Shown in pieces: positions 1 to 5,578 of a DNA stretch of 5,578 nt (positions are counted from its first letter, which is position 1; every line of letters starts with the position of its first letter). The stretch lies in the NCBI GenBank assembly GCA_003488965.1, contig DNJW01000297.1, positions 1 to 5,578 of the forward strand, written 5' to 3'. The notes below the pieces were generated by a model, which made no database searches, was not told where the DNA came from, and saw only the letters and a program-made list of their open reading frames with translations. The position numbers were made by a program, and so were the translations under genes. Source of the DNA: Lachnospiraceae bacterium (lineage in GTDB: Bacteria; Bacillota; Clostridia; Lachnospirales; Lachnospiraceae).

Positions 1-1
1 A

Positions 2-82
2 TCACTGAGTTTCGCAATTGCCTATATAAGCGTCAGCGGAGGAAAGGAGACTGTTTTATGCCGGGAATATCTGGGAGAATAG
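2..82 (+). CDS. Possible C-terminal tail of an upstream gene (partial)
   Basis: A frame open from the left window edge runs to a TAG at 80-82 and would overlap the next gene by 25 bases. Its first visible residues (SLSFAIAYISV) are hydrophobic, which would suit the end of a membrane protein. The evidence is thin. A second frame stops at a TGA at 6-8, which would leave a normal intergenic gap, and the frame of the next gene is also open to the window edge. I cannot tell which, if any, is the true end of an upstream gene. No domain can be recognised in so short a piece. Confidence 0.25.
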   Translation, partial: SLSFAIAYISVSGGKETVLCREYLGE

Positions 83-1566
83 GGAAAAGAAGACGGAAGG
101 AACGGCTGGAAAGAGCGGCGGAAATATTGTTTTATTTTCTGGTGTTTGCTTCTATTTTGTGTTTTGCCATGGTGCAGACGTATGGCGACCCGCCGGATGA
201 GATTAACCGGTTCAAGGTAGTCAAATACATATATAATCACGGTACGCTGCCTCATGGGGCGGATCCGGAAGTGCTGCTGGCGGGATATGGGGCCTCATAT
301 GCCTTTCAGCCGATGTTGACTTATATTATTCAGGGCTTCCTGCTGCGTTTTTTAAGGCTGTTTACGGAGGACAGTTATATCCTTCTGCTTTCGGCGCGGA
401 TGGTCAATGTCTTTTTCGGGGTGCTGATGGCTTACTTTGTCAAAAAGATTGCGGAGGAAGCGTGGAAGGATGCCTGGCTTCAGTGGACGTTTACGCTGCT
501 GGTGGTTTTTCTGCCCCAGAATATTTTTATTCATTCCTATGTGAATACGGATTCCATGGCCATGCTTTCCGTTTCTATTATTTTCTATGCGCTGCTTAGG
601 GCGCAGCGGACGGATTATGACAGGAAGAACTGTCTGCTTCTGGCGGCGGGAATTGTTCTGTGCGCCATGTCCTATTACAATGCCTATGGGATTATTCTGG
701 CGGCTATGCTGCTGTTTTTCATCCGCTATATCCATCTGGACGGGAAATTATGGATAGAATGGAAGCCGATGCTGCGGAAAGGATTTTACATTTCCCTGAT
801 TGTGCTTCTGGGAATCGGCTGGTGGTTTGCGCGGAATGCCGTACTTTATGGCGGCGATATCATTGCCATGAATGCAAGGAGGGAATGTGCCATTTTGACG
901 GCAACAGAGGAATACAATCCCTTAACCCGGTTTACTTATCAGAATGTCGGGAAAAGTATAAAGGAAATGCTGTTTGATACGGGATATATTACCTTGCTTA
1001 GAGACAGTTTTATCGCCATGTTCGGGCCGATGATAATCCCTACCCATGGTTTGATTTATATTTATTATAAGAGACTTTGGATAGTGGCCTGCGCAGCCGC
1101 TCTTCTTCCGGCGGAAAAGATAAAAACCGCTTTTATTAGAAGGCGCGGAAGGAAATATGCGGGAATCAATCCGGCCAAAGAGGTTGGATATTGGGAGATG
1201 GCCGAAGAAAGAGACAAAGTGAAAGTGTTTGGAAAAGATAAGGCGGCCTTTTATATCTGTATGGCAATGTTCTGTGCAATTACTATAGGACTGAGCATAT
1301 ATTATTCCTATACCTGGGAGTTTCAGCCCCAGGGAAGATATATTCTGCCTATACTGATTCCGTTTATGTACCTTGTGGCGACAGGGATAGGGAAAATATA
1401 TTTGCTGGCCGGAAGCATAAAACCAGTTATCGGAAAACTGCTTTGCCTTGGTATTATGGCTTATGTTATGGCGGCATTTTCCTATAGTGTGTTCGACCGC
1501 TTTCTGCCGTATTATATGGAAGGGGAGAATATGTTTTCCCTGTTTGGGAAAAGCCTGCTGTTGTAG
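58..1566 (+). CDS. DUF2142-type polytopic membrane protein, GT-C glycosyltransferase-like
   Basis: This 502-residue membrane protein probably transfers a sugar from a lipid-linked donor on the outer face of the membrane; that role is inferred from the fold class. A basic N-terminus (residues 8-19) precedes a first membrane segment at about 22-42. An acidic loop motif, GDPPDE (43-48), follows, as in DUF2142 and GT-C enzymes, where such acidic residues just after the first helix are catalytic or metal-binding. Further hydrophobic segments lie near 106-128, 141-160, 163-182, 192-224 (probably two), 243-257, 331-350, 397-417, 427-447 and 458-478. Other family-like signs are VNTDSM (162-167) and QGRYILP (425-431). 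A charged loop at about 351-395 is probably cytoplasmic. The ATG is preceded by a strong GGAGGAAAGGAG at 38-49, leaving 8 bases, which supports this start. The length suits the family. It leads a run of surface-related genes. Family assignment is fairly sure; donor and acceptor are unknown. Confidence 0.85.
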   Translation: MPGISGRIGKRRRKERLERAAEILFYFLVFASILCFAMVQTYGDPPDEINRFKVVKYIYNHGTLPHGADPEVLLAGYGASYAFQPMLTYIIQGFLLRFLRLFTEDSYILLLSARMVNVFFGVLMAYFVKKIAEEAWKDAWLQWTFTLLVVFLPQNIFIHSYVNTDSMAMLSVSIIFYALLRAQRTDYDRKNCLLLAAGIVLCAMSYYNAYGIILAAMLLFFIRYIHLDGKLWIEWKPMLRKGFYISLIVLLGIGWWFARNAVLYGGDIIAMNARRECAILTATEEYNPLTRFTYQNVGKSIKEMLFDTGYITLLRDSFIAMFGPMIIPTHGLIYIYYKRLWIVACAAALLPAEKIKTAFIRRRGRKYAGINPAKEVGYWEMAEERDKVKVFGKDKAAFYICMAMFCAITIGLSIYYSYTWEFQPQGRYILPILIPFMYLVATGIGKIYLLAGSIKPVIGKLLCLGIMAYVMAAFSYSVFDRFLPYYMEGENMFSLFGKSLLL

Positions 1567-1578
1567 ACAGGGGCATCC

Positions 1579-1607
1579 TTGACCGGAAAACTATTTAATG
1601 CTAAGAT
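1579..1607 (+). promoter_or_regulatory. Candidate sigma-A promoter before the radical SAM gene
   Basis: TTGACC (1579-1584) matches the -35 consensus at 5 of 6 positions. A 17-base spacer leads to TAAGAT (1602-1607), which matches the -10 consensus at 4 of 6. It lies in the 78-base gap after the DUF2142 gene and 37 bases before the radical SAM start. No terminator hairpin is seen in this gap, so the gene may be served by read-through as well as by this promoter. This is a reading of consensus only. Confidence 0.45.
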
Positions 1608-1644
1608 AAACTATCAATAATGAAAAGCGAAGGAGACGAAAGCA

Positions 1645-2625
1645 ATGCCGGTTAGAGTACACAATTTTCTGGGAAGGCTGGGATGGAATGCGAGAAAATA
1701 TTTTCCCATGCTGTCGAGCGAAAGCTACCTGAAGCTTCAGTTCGTGACGAGAAGGAAGCTGCAGAAGAATTATATAGAATATTTTATGGGTGCAAAGGAG
1801 GTTCCGCAGCCTCTGGTGGTGAATCTGGAGACAATCAACCGCTGCAACAGTACTTGTGAATTCTGTACGGCGAACAAAAATGCGGAAAAGCGGCCTTATA
1901 AGAGGATGGAGGATGAGCTTTTTTACAGCATCATCGACCAGCTGGCGGAGTGGAATTATAAAGGGCATCTGACGATGTATGGTAATAATGAACCTTGGCT
2001 TGATACCCGTATTGTGGAATTTCATAAATATGCCAGAGAGAAGCTGCCGGAGGCATTCATTTTTATGTCAACGAACGGGCTGCTGTTGGATGTGGACAAG
2101 GTAAAGGCTGTGATTCCGTATGTGAATCAGCTGATTATTAATAATTATTGTCTGGATATGAAGCTGCATGATAATGTACAGGTGATTTATCAGTATATCA
2201 AAACCCATCCCGATGAATTCAAGGATGTGGATATACTGATACAGATGCGTTATTTAAAGGAAGTGCTTACAAACCGGGCGGGCAGTGCGCCGAACAAGCA
2301 GGCTACGGGCAAGGTAATAAAAGAAACTTGTCTGATGCCTTATACCGATATGTGGATTATGCCAAACGGCAAGCTGGGCATCTGCTGCTGTGATAATTTT
2401 GAAGTGACGGATTTGGCGGATTTGCATGAAACACCGTTAAAGGACGGGTGGAACAGCGGGAAATATAAGACACTCAGGGAGGCTATCCGGACAGGGCGGC
2501 AAAATTATCCGTTTTGCAGGCATTGTGATTTTATCGATGCCGGACTGCGTATGGACGCGGTGGATGATGTGCTGAAAAACCGGGGAGCCATGCATGGGGC
2601 AAGGCAGTCCATGTTTAAACATTAA
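1645..2625 (+). CDS. Radical SAM enzyme with short C-terminal SPASM domain
   Basis: This 326-residue cytoplasmic iron-sulfur enzyme should cleave S-adenosylmethionine to start a radical reaction. An N-terminal basic, helical stretch (about 1-55) precedes the core. The cluster motif is C67-x3-C71-x2-C74, within NRCNSTCEFC. GNNEP (113-117) stands where the family has its SAM-contacting GGEP-like motif, and STNG (142-145) is a core-strand motif. The C-terminal part fits the short SPASM form: C229, then NGKLGICCCD with C247-C249, then a helix and PFCRHC with C291 and C294. That gives enough cysteines for one auxiliary 4Fe-4S cluster rather than the two of full SPASM enzymes. AAGGAG at 1630-1635, 9 bases before the ATG, supports the start. 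SPASM enzymes often modify peptides, but no precursor peptide gene is seen in the flanking gaps. Similar short enzymes occur in polysaccharide clusters, which fits the neighbours. The substrate is unknown. Confidence 0.9.
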   Translation: MPVRVHNFLGRLGWNARKYFPMLSSESYLKLQFVTRRKLQKNYIEYFMGAKEVPQPLVVNLETINRCNSTCEFCTANKNAEKRPYKRMEDELFYSIIDQLAEWNYKGHLTMYGNNEPWLDTRIVEFHKYAREKLPEAFIFMSTNGLLLDVDKVKAVIPYVNQLIINNYCLDMKLHDNVQVIYQYIKTHPDEFKDVDILIQMRYLKEVLTNRAGSAPNKQATGKVIKETCLMPYTDMWIMPNGKLGICCCDNFEVTDLADLHETPLKDGWNSGKYKTLREAIRTGRQNYPFCRHCDFIDAGLRMDAVDDVLKNRGAMHGARQSMFKH

Positions 2626-2690
2626 GGGAATGCGCGGGATTGTACGGCTGAAAGGCATAAGAAGACGGAAAAGTCAGGAAAATGGGGATT

Positions 2691-3614
2691 ATGAACAAGA
2701 AAAATAAGGGGATACTGGCTGTCCTGCTGCTGTTTGGCCTATTGCTGTCAGGAGGGCTTACGGGCTGCGGCGGAGCCGGGCAGAAATCGGAAAATCTGGA
2801 GAAGGATGGATTAAACCAGGAAGAAAACAGCCGGACGGAGAAGGAGGATGTCCGGGAAGCAGATACGGAGCAGGGGATGGAACTGCCCCTGGCGGGAAAA
2901 AAGCTGTCTATCTGCGGAGACAGCATTTCTACATTTACCGGATATATCCCTGACTATTACAGCAAATATTATCCGGAAATGGGAGAGATTACCGATGTGA
3001 AGGATACATGGTGGATGCAGGTGCTGGAGCGGACGGGAATGGAACTGTGCCGGAATGCGTCTTATTCGGGGAGCACGGTAAGCGGACTGTCTTTGGATGA
3101 GGAGGACGGAAGATATGCCTGCGGAAACCGGAGAGTGGATGATTTATGCGGCGAATCGGGGGAGCCGGATATTATTCTGATATTGATGGGAACCAATGAT
3201 TTGCTGATTGACGTTCCTCTCGGCGCTTATGATGGGGTATCTGCGGTGGAGGAAGGGAACATTGAGACTTTCAGCGAGGCTTATGCCCTTATGCTGGATA
3301 AAATGATTCGCCGTTATCCGGAAGCGGATATCTATTGCTGTACGATTGCAGAAGTGGGAAGGCAGAATGAAGAAGGGGACAGCTATGCCTACACCAATAT
3401 TCATAACACTCAGGCAAAGGATTACAATGCATGGATAGAAGCGGTGGCAACGGCAAAAGGGGTTCCGGTGATTGACGTATATGGATGCGGGATTACATCC
3501 GGGAATATTATGGAGTATACGACAGAGGGTACCCATCCCAATGCGGCAGGAGCAAGATTGATTGCCGACAAGGTATGCGAAGAACTCGGCGCCGGGCAGC
3601 AGGCATGGCGGTAA
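2691..3614 (+). CDS. Secreted lipoprotein, SGNH/GDSL-family hydrolase
   Basis: A 307-residue lipoprotein probably anchored to the outer face of the membrane, acting as an esterase or deacylase (possibly on acylated glycans, by inference). Numbered from this start, a basic tip (KKNK) and hydrophobic core (about 8-22) lead to the lipobox LTGC with lipidated C26. A charged, acidic linker (about 27-65) follows. The hydrolase domain has block I GDSIST with nucleophile S78, a block II region NASYSG (N122, G127), block III GTND with N169, and block V ending in THPN with H282. The usual acid of the DxxH block is Glu (E279). I chose the ATG at 2691, preceded by AGGA at 2676-2679 with 11 bases between, giving a standard signal peptide. 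An in-frame ATG at 2682 adds only three residues and sits 2 bases from that AGGA, too close. It begins 65 bases after the radical SAM gene with no terminator between, so co-transcription is likely. Confidence 0.88.
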   Translation: MNKKNKGILAVLLLFGLLLSGGLTGCGGAGQKSENLEKDGLNQEENSRTEKEDVREADTEQGMELPLAGKKLSICGDSISTFTGYIPDYYSKYYPEMGEITDVKDTWWMQVLERTGMELCRNASYSGSTVSGLSLDEEDGRYACGNRRVDDLCGESGEPDIILILMGTNDLLIDVPLGAYDGVSAVEEGNIETFSEAYALMLDKMIRRYPEADIYCCTIAEVGRQNEEGDSYAYTNIHNTQAKDYNAWIEAVATAKGVPVIDVYGCGITSGNIMEYTTEGTHPNAAGARLIADKVCEELGAGQQAWR

Positions 3615-3633
3615 AGTATATTTTGGAAATGTA

Positions 3634-3668
3634 ATGATGCTGGAGGCAAAAGGTCTGTCCGGCATCAT
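3634..3668 (+). terminator. Intergenic hairpin after the SGNH gene, possible weak terminator
   Basis: Bases 3634-3644 (ATGATGCTGGA) pair with 3658-3668 (TCCGGCATCAT). This gives an 11-bp stem with one G-U wobble and a 13-base loop. It starts 20 bases after the SGNH stop and ends 45 bases before the ATPase start. The stem is followed by GTAATTGTAATAAGTTT, which is AT-rich but not a proper U-tract, so intrinsic termination may be weak. It could instead be an RNA-stabilising or processing hairpin. It marks a likely boundary between the surface-related genes and the ATPase gene. Confidence 0.45.
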
Positions 3669-3696
3669 GTAATTGTAATAAGTTTGGAGCAGGGGC

Positions 3697-3704
3697 AGAG
3701 GGAG
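3697..3704 (+). promoter_or_regulatory. Ribosome binding site that sets the ATPase start
   Basis: AGAGGGAG ends 9 bases before the ATG at 3714. The alternative in-frame TTG at 3684 has no purine-rich site upstream of it. The protein also begins to resemble its family right after the ATG (MARIVGIGCQDFEKI), so the ATG is preferred. Confidence 0.7.
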
Positions 3705-3713
3705 AATTGGAGT

Positions 3714-5432
3714 ATGGCAAGAATAGTGGGGATTGGATGTCAGGATTTTGAGAAAATCAGGGTAAATAATAACTTCTATGTGGATAAGACGGGTTTTATC
3801 AAAGAATGGTGGGAAGCTGCCGACGATGTAACCTTAATTACCCGGCCAAGACGTTTTGGAAAGACGCTGAATGTGAGTATGCTGGAAAAGTTTTTTTCCG
3901 TGGAATATGCAGGCAGAAGCGAGCTTTTTGAAGGGCTTGCCATCTGGCAGGAAAAATCTCCTGATGGGGATTATAAGTACCGGCAAATACAGGGAACTTA
4001 TCCAGTGATTGCGCTTAGTTTTGCAAAGGTAAAGGAAACGTCATACGAAAATGCGAAAAAGAAAATATGCCAGATTATCCGTACACTGTATAATCAGTAT
4101 GATTTTTTGTTGGATAGCGAAAAGCTGAATGAAAATGAGAAAGAGTTTTGCCGGAACATTTCGGCAAATATGGAAGAATATATTGCAACGGACTCTTTGA
4201 ACGCTCTGTCCAATTATTTGATGAAGCATTATGGAAAAAAAGTGATTATTCTTTTGGATGAATATGATACACCTATGCAGGAAGCATATGTAAATGGATA
4301 TTGGAAGGAAATGGTTACGTTTATCAGGGGAATGTTTAATGCGGCTTTTAAGTCGAATCCTTATTTGGAGCGTGCTATGATGACTGGAATTACAAGAATA
4401 AGTAAAGAGTCAATATTTTCCGATTTGAATAACCTGAAAGTAGTGACAACGACTTCTGATAAATATACAGATTGCTTTGGGTTTACGGAAGAGGAAGTTT
4501 TTTCGGCGTTGGATGAGTTTAGTTTGTCGGAACAAAAGCAGCAGGTAAAAGACTGGTATGACGGTTTTACGTTTGGGAAGAAAAAGGATATTTATAATCC
4601 TTGGTCCATTATTAATTTTCTTGATGAAAGGAAAGTTGGTACTTACTGGGCGAATACCAGTTCCAATAGCCTGGTAGGCAAGCTGGTGCGCGAAGGCAGT
4701 AAAAATATCAAGGAAACCTTTGAAAGGCTGTTGCAGGGCGAAGCGGTCTGCACAGAAATTGACGAGCAGATTGTATATGATTTATTGGACAGCGATGAGC
4801 AGGCGGTCTGGAGTCTTCTGCTTGCCAGCGGATATTTGAAAGTGAAAAAGTATGAGACATATACTTCAGAATTTGGAGAATGGAAGCAGGATTATGAATT
4901 GGAACTGACAAATTTTGAAGTAAAGGCAATGTTTCGGGGCATGATTCGAAAATGGTTCGGCAGTGTGTATGCCGATTATACTGATTTTATCAAAGCGCTG
5001 CTGCTGGGCGATATCAGAGCAATGAATATTTATATGAATAGAGTAACATCAGAGGTGTTCAGTTACTTCGATACGGGCAGGAAATCCTCCGGGGAAGAGC
5101 CGGAGCGTTTTTATCATGGTTTTGTACTGGGGCTGATGGTGGAGCTGACAGACAGATATGTAATTACTTCAAACCGGGAAAGCGGTTTTGGCAGATATGA
5201 CGTGATGCTGGAGCCGAGGATTGTATCAGGAATACAGAAAAATGATGCAATCATCTTAGAATTCAAGGTGCAGGATGAAGAGGAAAAGGAACTATCTGAT
5301 ACGGCACAGGAAGCGCTGCGGCAGATAGAAAAGCGGAATTATCAGGCCAATCTGGTGGCAAAGGGAATTCCTGAGGAACGCATACGGAAGTACGGTTTTG
5401 CCTTTTGCGGGAAAAAGGTGCTAATCAGATAG
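3714..5432 (+). CDS. AAA-ATPase-like protein with C-terminal PD-(D/E)XK nuclease-like domain (DUF1703 type)
   Basis: This 572-residue protein joins an N-terminal ATPase to a C-terminal nuclease-like domain. Near the start, FYVDKTGFIKEWW (21-33) is a family hallmark. The Walker A equivalent is RPRRFGKT (44-51), a form lacking the classical GxxGxGK but usual here, with K50 and T51. Walker B is VIILLDEYD (177-185), with D182 and E183. TGITRIS (224-230) follows as a likely sensor strand. A linker region (about 255-450) includes WYDGFTFG (281-288) and YNPWSIINFL (294-303), both typical. The C-terminal core has GRYDVML (493-499) with D496, then ILEFKV (514-519) with E516 and K518, matching the D...ExK nuclease pattern. 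All key residues are intact and the length is normal, so it is not a relic. Its biological role is not known; defence or mobile-element functions are only suggestions. No partner gene adjoins it, and the hairpin upstream suggests separate expression. The middle part is more AT-rich than genes 2 and 3. Confidence 0.88.
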   Translation: MARIVGIGCQDFEKIRVNNNFYVDKTGFIKEWWEAADDVTLITRPRRFGKTLNVSMLEKFFSVEYAGRSELFEGLAIWQEKSPDGDYKYRQIQGTYPVIALSFAKVKETSYENAKKKICQIIRTLYNQYDFLLDSEKLNENEKEFCRNISANMEEYIATDSLNALSNYLMKHYGKKVIILLDEYDTPMQEAYVNGYWKEMVTFIRGMFNAAFKSNPYLERAMMTGITRISKESIFSDLNNLKVVTTTSDKYTDCFGFTEEEVFSALDEFSLSEQKQQVKDWYDGFTFGKKKDIYNPWSIINFLDERKVGTYWANTSSNSLVGKLVREGSKNIKETFERLLQGEAVCTEIDEQIVYDLLDSDEQAVWSLLLASGYLKVKKYETYTSEFGEWKQDYELELTNFEVKAMFRGMIRKWFGSVYADYTDFIKALLLGDIRAMNIYMNRVTSEVFSYFDTGRKSSGEEPERFYHGFVLGLMVELTDRYVITSNRESGFGRYDVMLEPRIVSGIQKNDAIILEFKVQDEEEKELSDTAQEALRQIEKRNYQANLVAKGIPEERIRKYGFAFCGKKVLIR

Positions 5433-5578
5433 CAGTTCATCCCTGCATGTTCTTCCGGTCCGCTCCGGTATCCGGTCTCCGTTTTGCCTGTCTGTTTTTG
5501 TACAAAATTTTGGATGGGATGTTTCTAAACAAAAGAGGACAGATATCGGTAGCCTCCGGGCCGGAAATAAGGGACATC
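5433..5578. other. 3' intergenic stretch, no recognised gene
   Basis: This 146-base end of the window holds no gene I recognise and no clear terminator for the ATPase gene (no strong GC stem followed by a U-tract). It does hold three copies of TCCGGT (5454, 5464, 5471), a 12-base palindrome TTTTGTACAAAA (5496-5507), a 10-base palindrome GTTTCTAAAC (5521-5530) and a near-palindrome TCCGGGCCGGA (5555-5565). A + frame from ATG 5447 is open to the window edge. A - frame from an ATG at 5577-5575 stops at 5439-5437 (46 residues). Neither has a convincing ribosome binding site or domain. Confidence 0.6.
5488..5542 (+). repeat. Imperfect inverted repeat downstream of the ATPase gene
   Basis: Bases 5488-5501 (CTGTCTGTTTTTGT) can pair with 5529-5542 (ACAAAAGAGGACAG). 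This gives 11 Watson-Crick pairs, two G-U wobbles and one G-A mismatch around a 27-base loop. The loop contains the palindromic GTTTCTAAAC at its 3' side. The wobbles are G-U only in + strand RNA, so any RNA structure would be better on that strand. It may be a small RNA, a dispersed intergenic repeat, or chance in an AT-rich spacer. Confidence 0.35.

Noticed and set aside
20..30. TATAAG as a -10 box before the first gene
   Set aside because: No matching -35 element lies at the right spacing within the window.
660..977. 105-residue + frame inside the first gene
   Set aside because: It lies within the DUF2142 coding frame, which continues through it with sensible membrane segments; no ribosome binding site or domain supports it.
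1567..1644. RiPP precursor peptide upstream of the radical SAM gene
   Set aside because: No start codon with a ribosome binding site opens a small peptide frame here; the gap is better explained by a promoter and the gene's own binding site.
1591..2025. 144-residue frame on the - strand
   Set aside because: It is antisense to the radical SAM cluster motif region and reads as low-information, basic, His-rich shadow sequence.
2626..2690. Terminator or peptide gene between the radical SAM and SGNH genes
   Set aside because: No stem followed by a T-run and no credible small frame is present.
3144..3668. 174-residue frame on the - strand
   Set aside because: It is antisense to the SGNH gene, whose catalytic blocks are clear on the + strand. 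It has no recognisable domain and begins inside the hairpin.
3684..3713. TTG start that would add 10 residues to the ATPase protein
   Set aside because: No ribosome binding site precedes the TTG, while the ATG at 3714 has one and the family resemblance starts there.
5454..5485. Intrinsic terminator for the ATPase gene
   Set aside because: CCGG-TAT-CCGG gives only a 4-bp stem with a tight loop, and the TTTT lies several bases away, so it is too weak to call.

Overview
The window looks like chromosome of a Gram-positive anaerobe of the Clostridia, most likely Lachnospiraceae. This is inferred from AGGAG-type ribosome binding sites, codon use that mixes GC-rich and AT-rich codons, a lipoprotein signal with an LTGC lipobox, and the gene families present. 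No rRNA, tRNA, CRISPR array or insertion sequence is visible. All four main genes lie on the + strand and run end to end.

Layout: (1) Bases 1-57 are a short lead-in with a strong ribosome binding site; an upstream gene may end here. (2) 58-1566 encodes a polytopic membrane protein of the DUF2142 / GT-C glycosyltransferase-like kind. (3) 1645-2625 encodes a radical SAM enzyme with a short C-terminal SPASM domain; a plausible sigma-A-type promoter lies in the 78-base gap before it. (4) 2691-3614 encodes a secreted lipoprotein with an SGNH/GDSL hydrolase domain. (5) A 99-base gap holds an 11-bp hairpin. (6) 3714-5432 encodes an AAA-ATPase-like protein with a C-terminal PD-(D/E)XK nuclease-like domain (the DUF1703 / PDDEXK_9 type). 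(7) 5433-5578 holds no recognised gene, but does hold inverted repeats and a short frame open on each strand.

Genes 1-3 fit the tail of a cell-surface glycan locus: a membrane glycosyltransferase-like protein, a radical SAM enzyme of the kind often found in polysaccharide clusters, and an extracytoplasmic lipoprotein esterase or acyl-transfer candidate. That link rests on adjacency and family knowledge; the sequence does not name a substrate. The ATPase-nuclease gene after the hairpin looks like an independent accessory gene. Its middle part is visibly more AT-rich than genes 2 and 3, and its family often occurs in many copies in gut Clostridia and Bacteroidetes. I did not find a clearly new system; the most open questions are the radical SAM substrate, the role of the ATPase-nuclease, and the structured 3' intergenic stretch.
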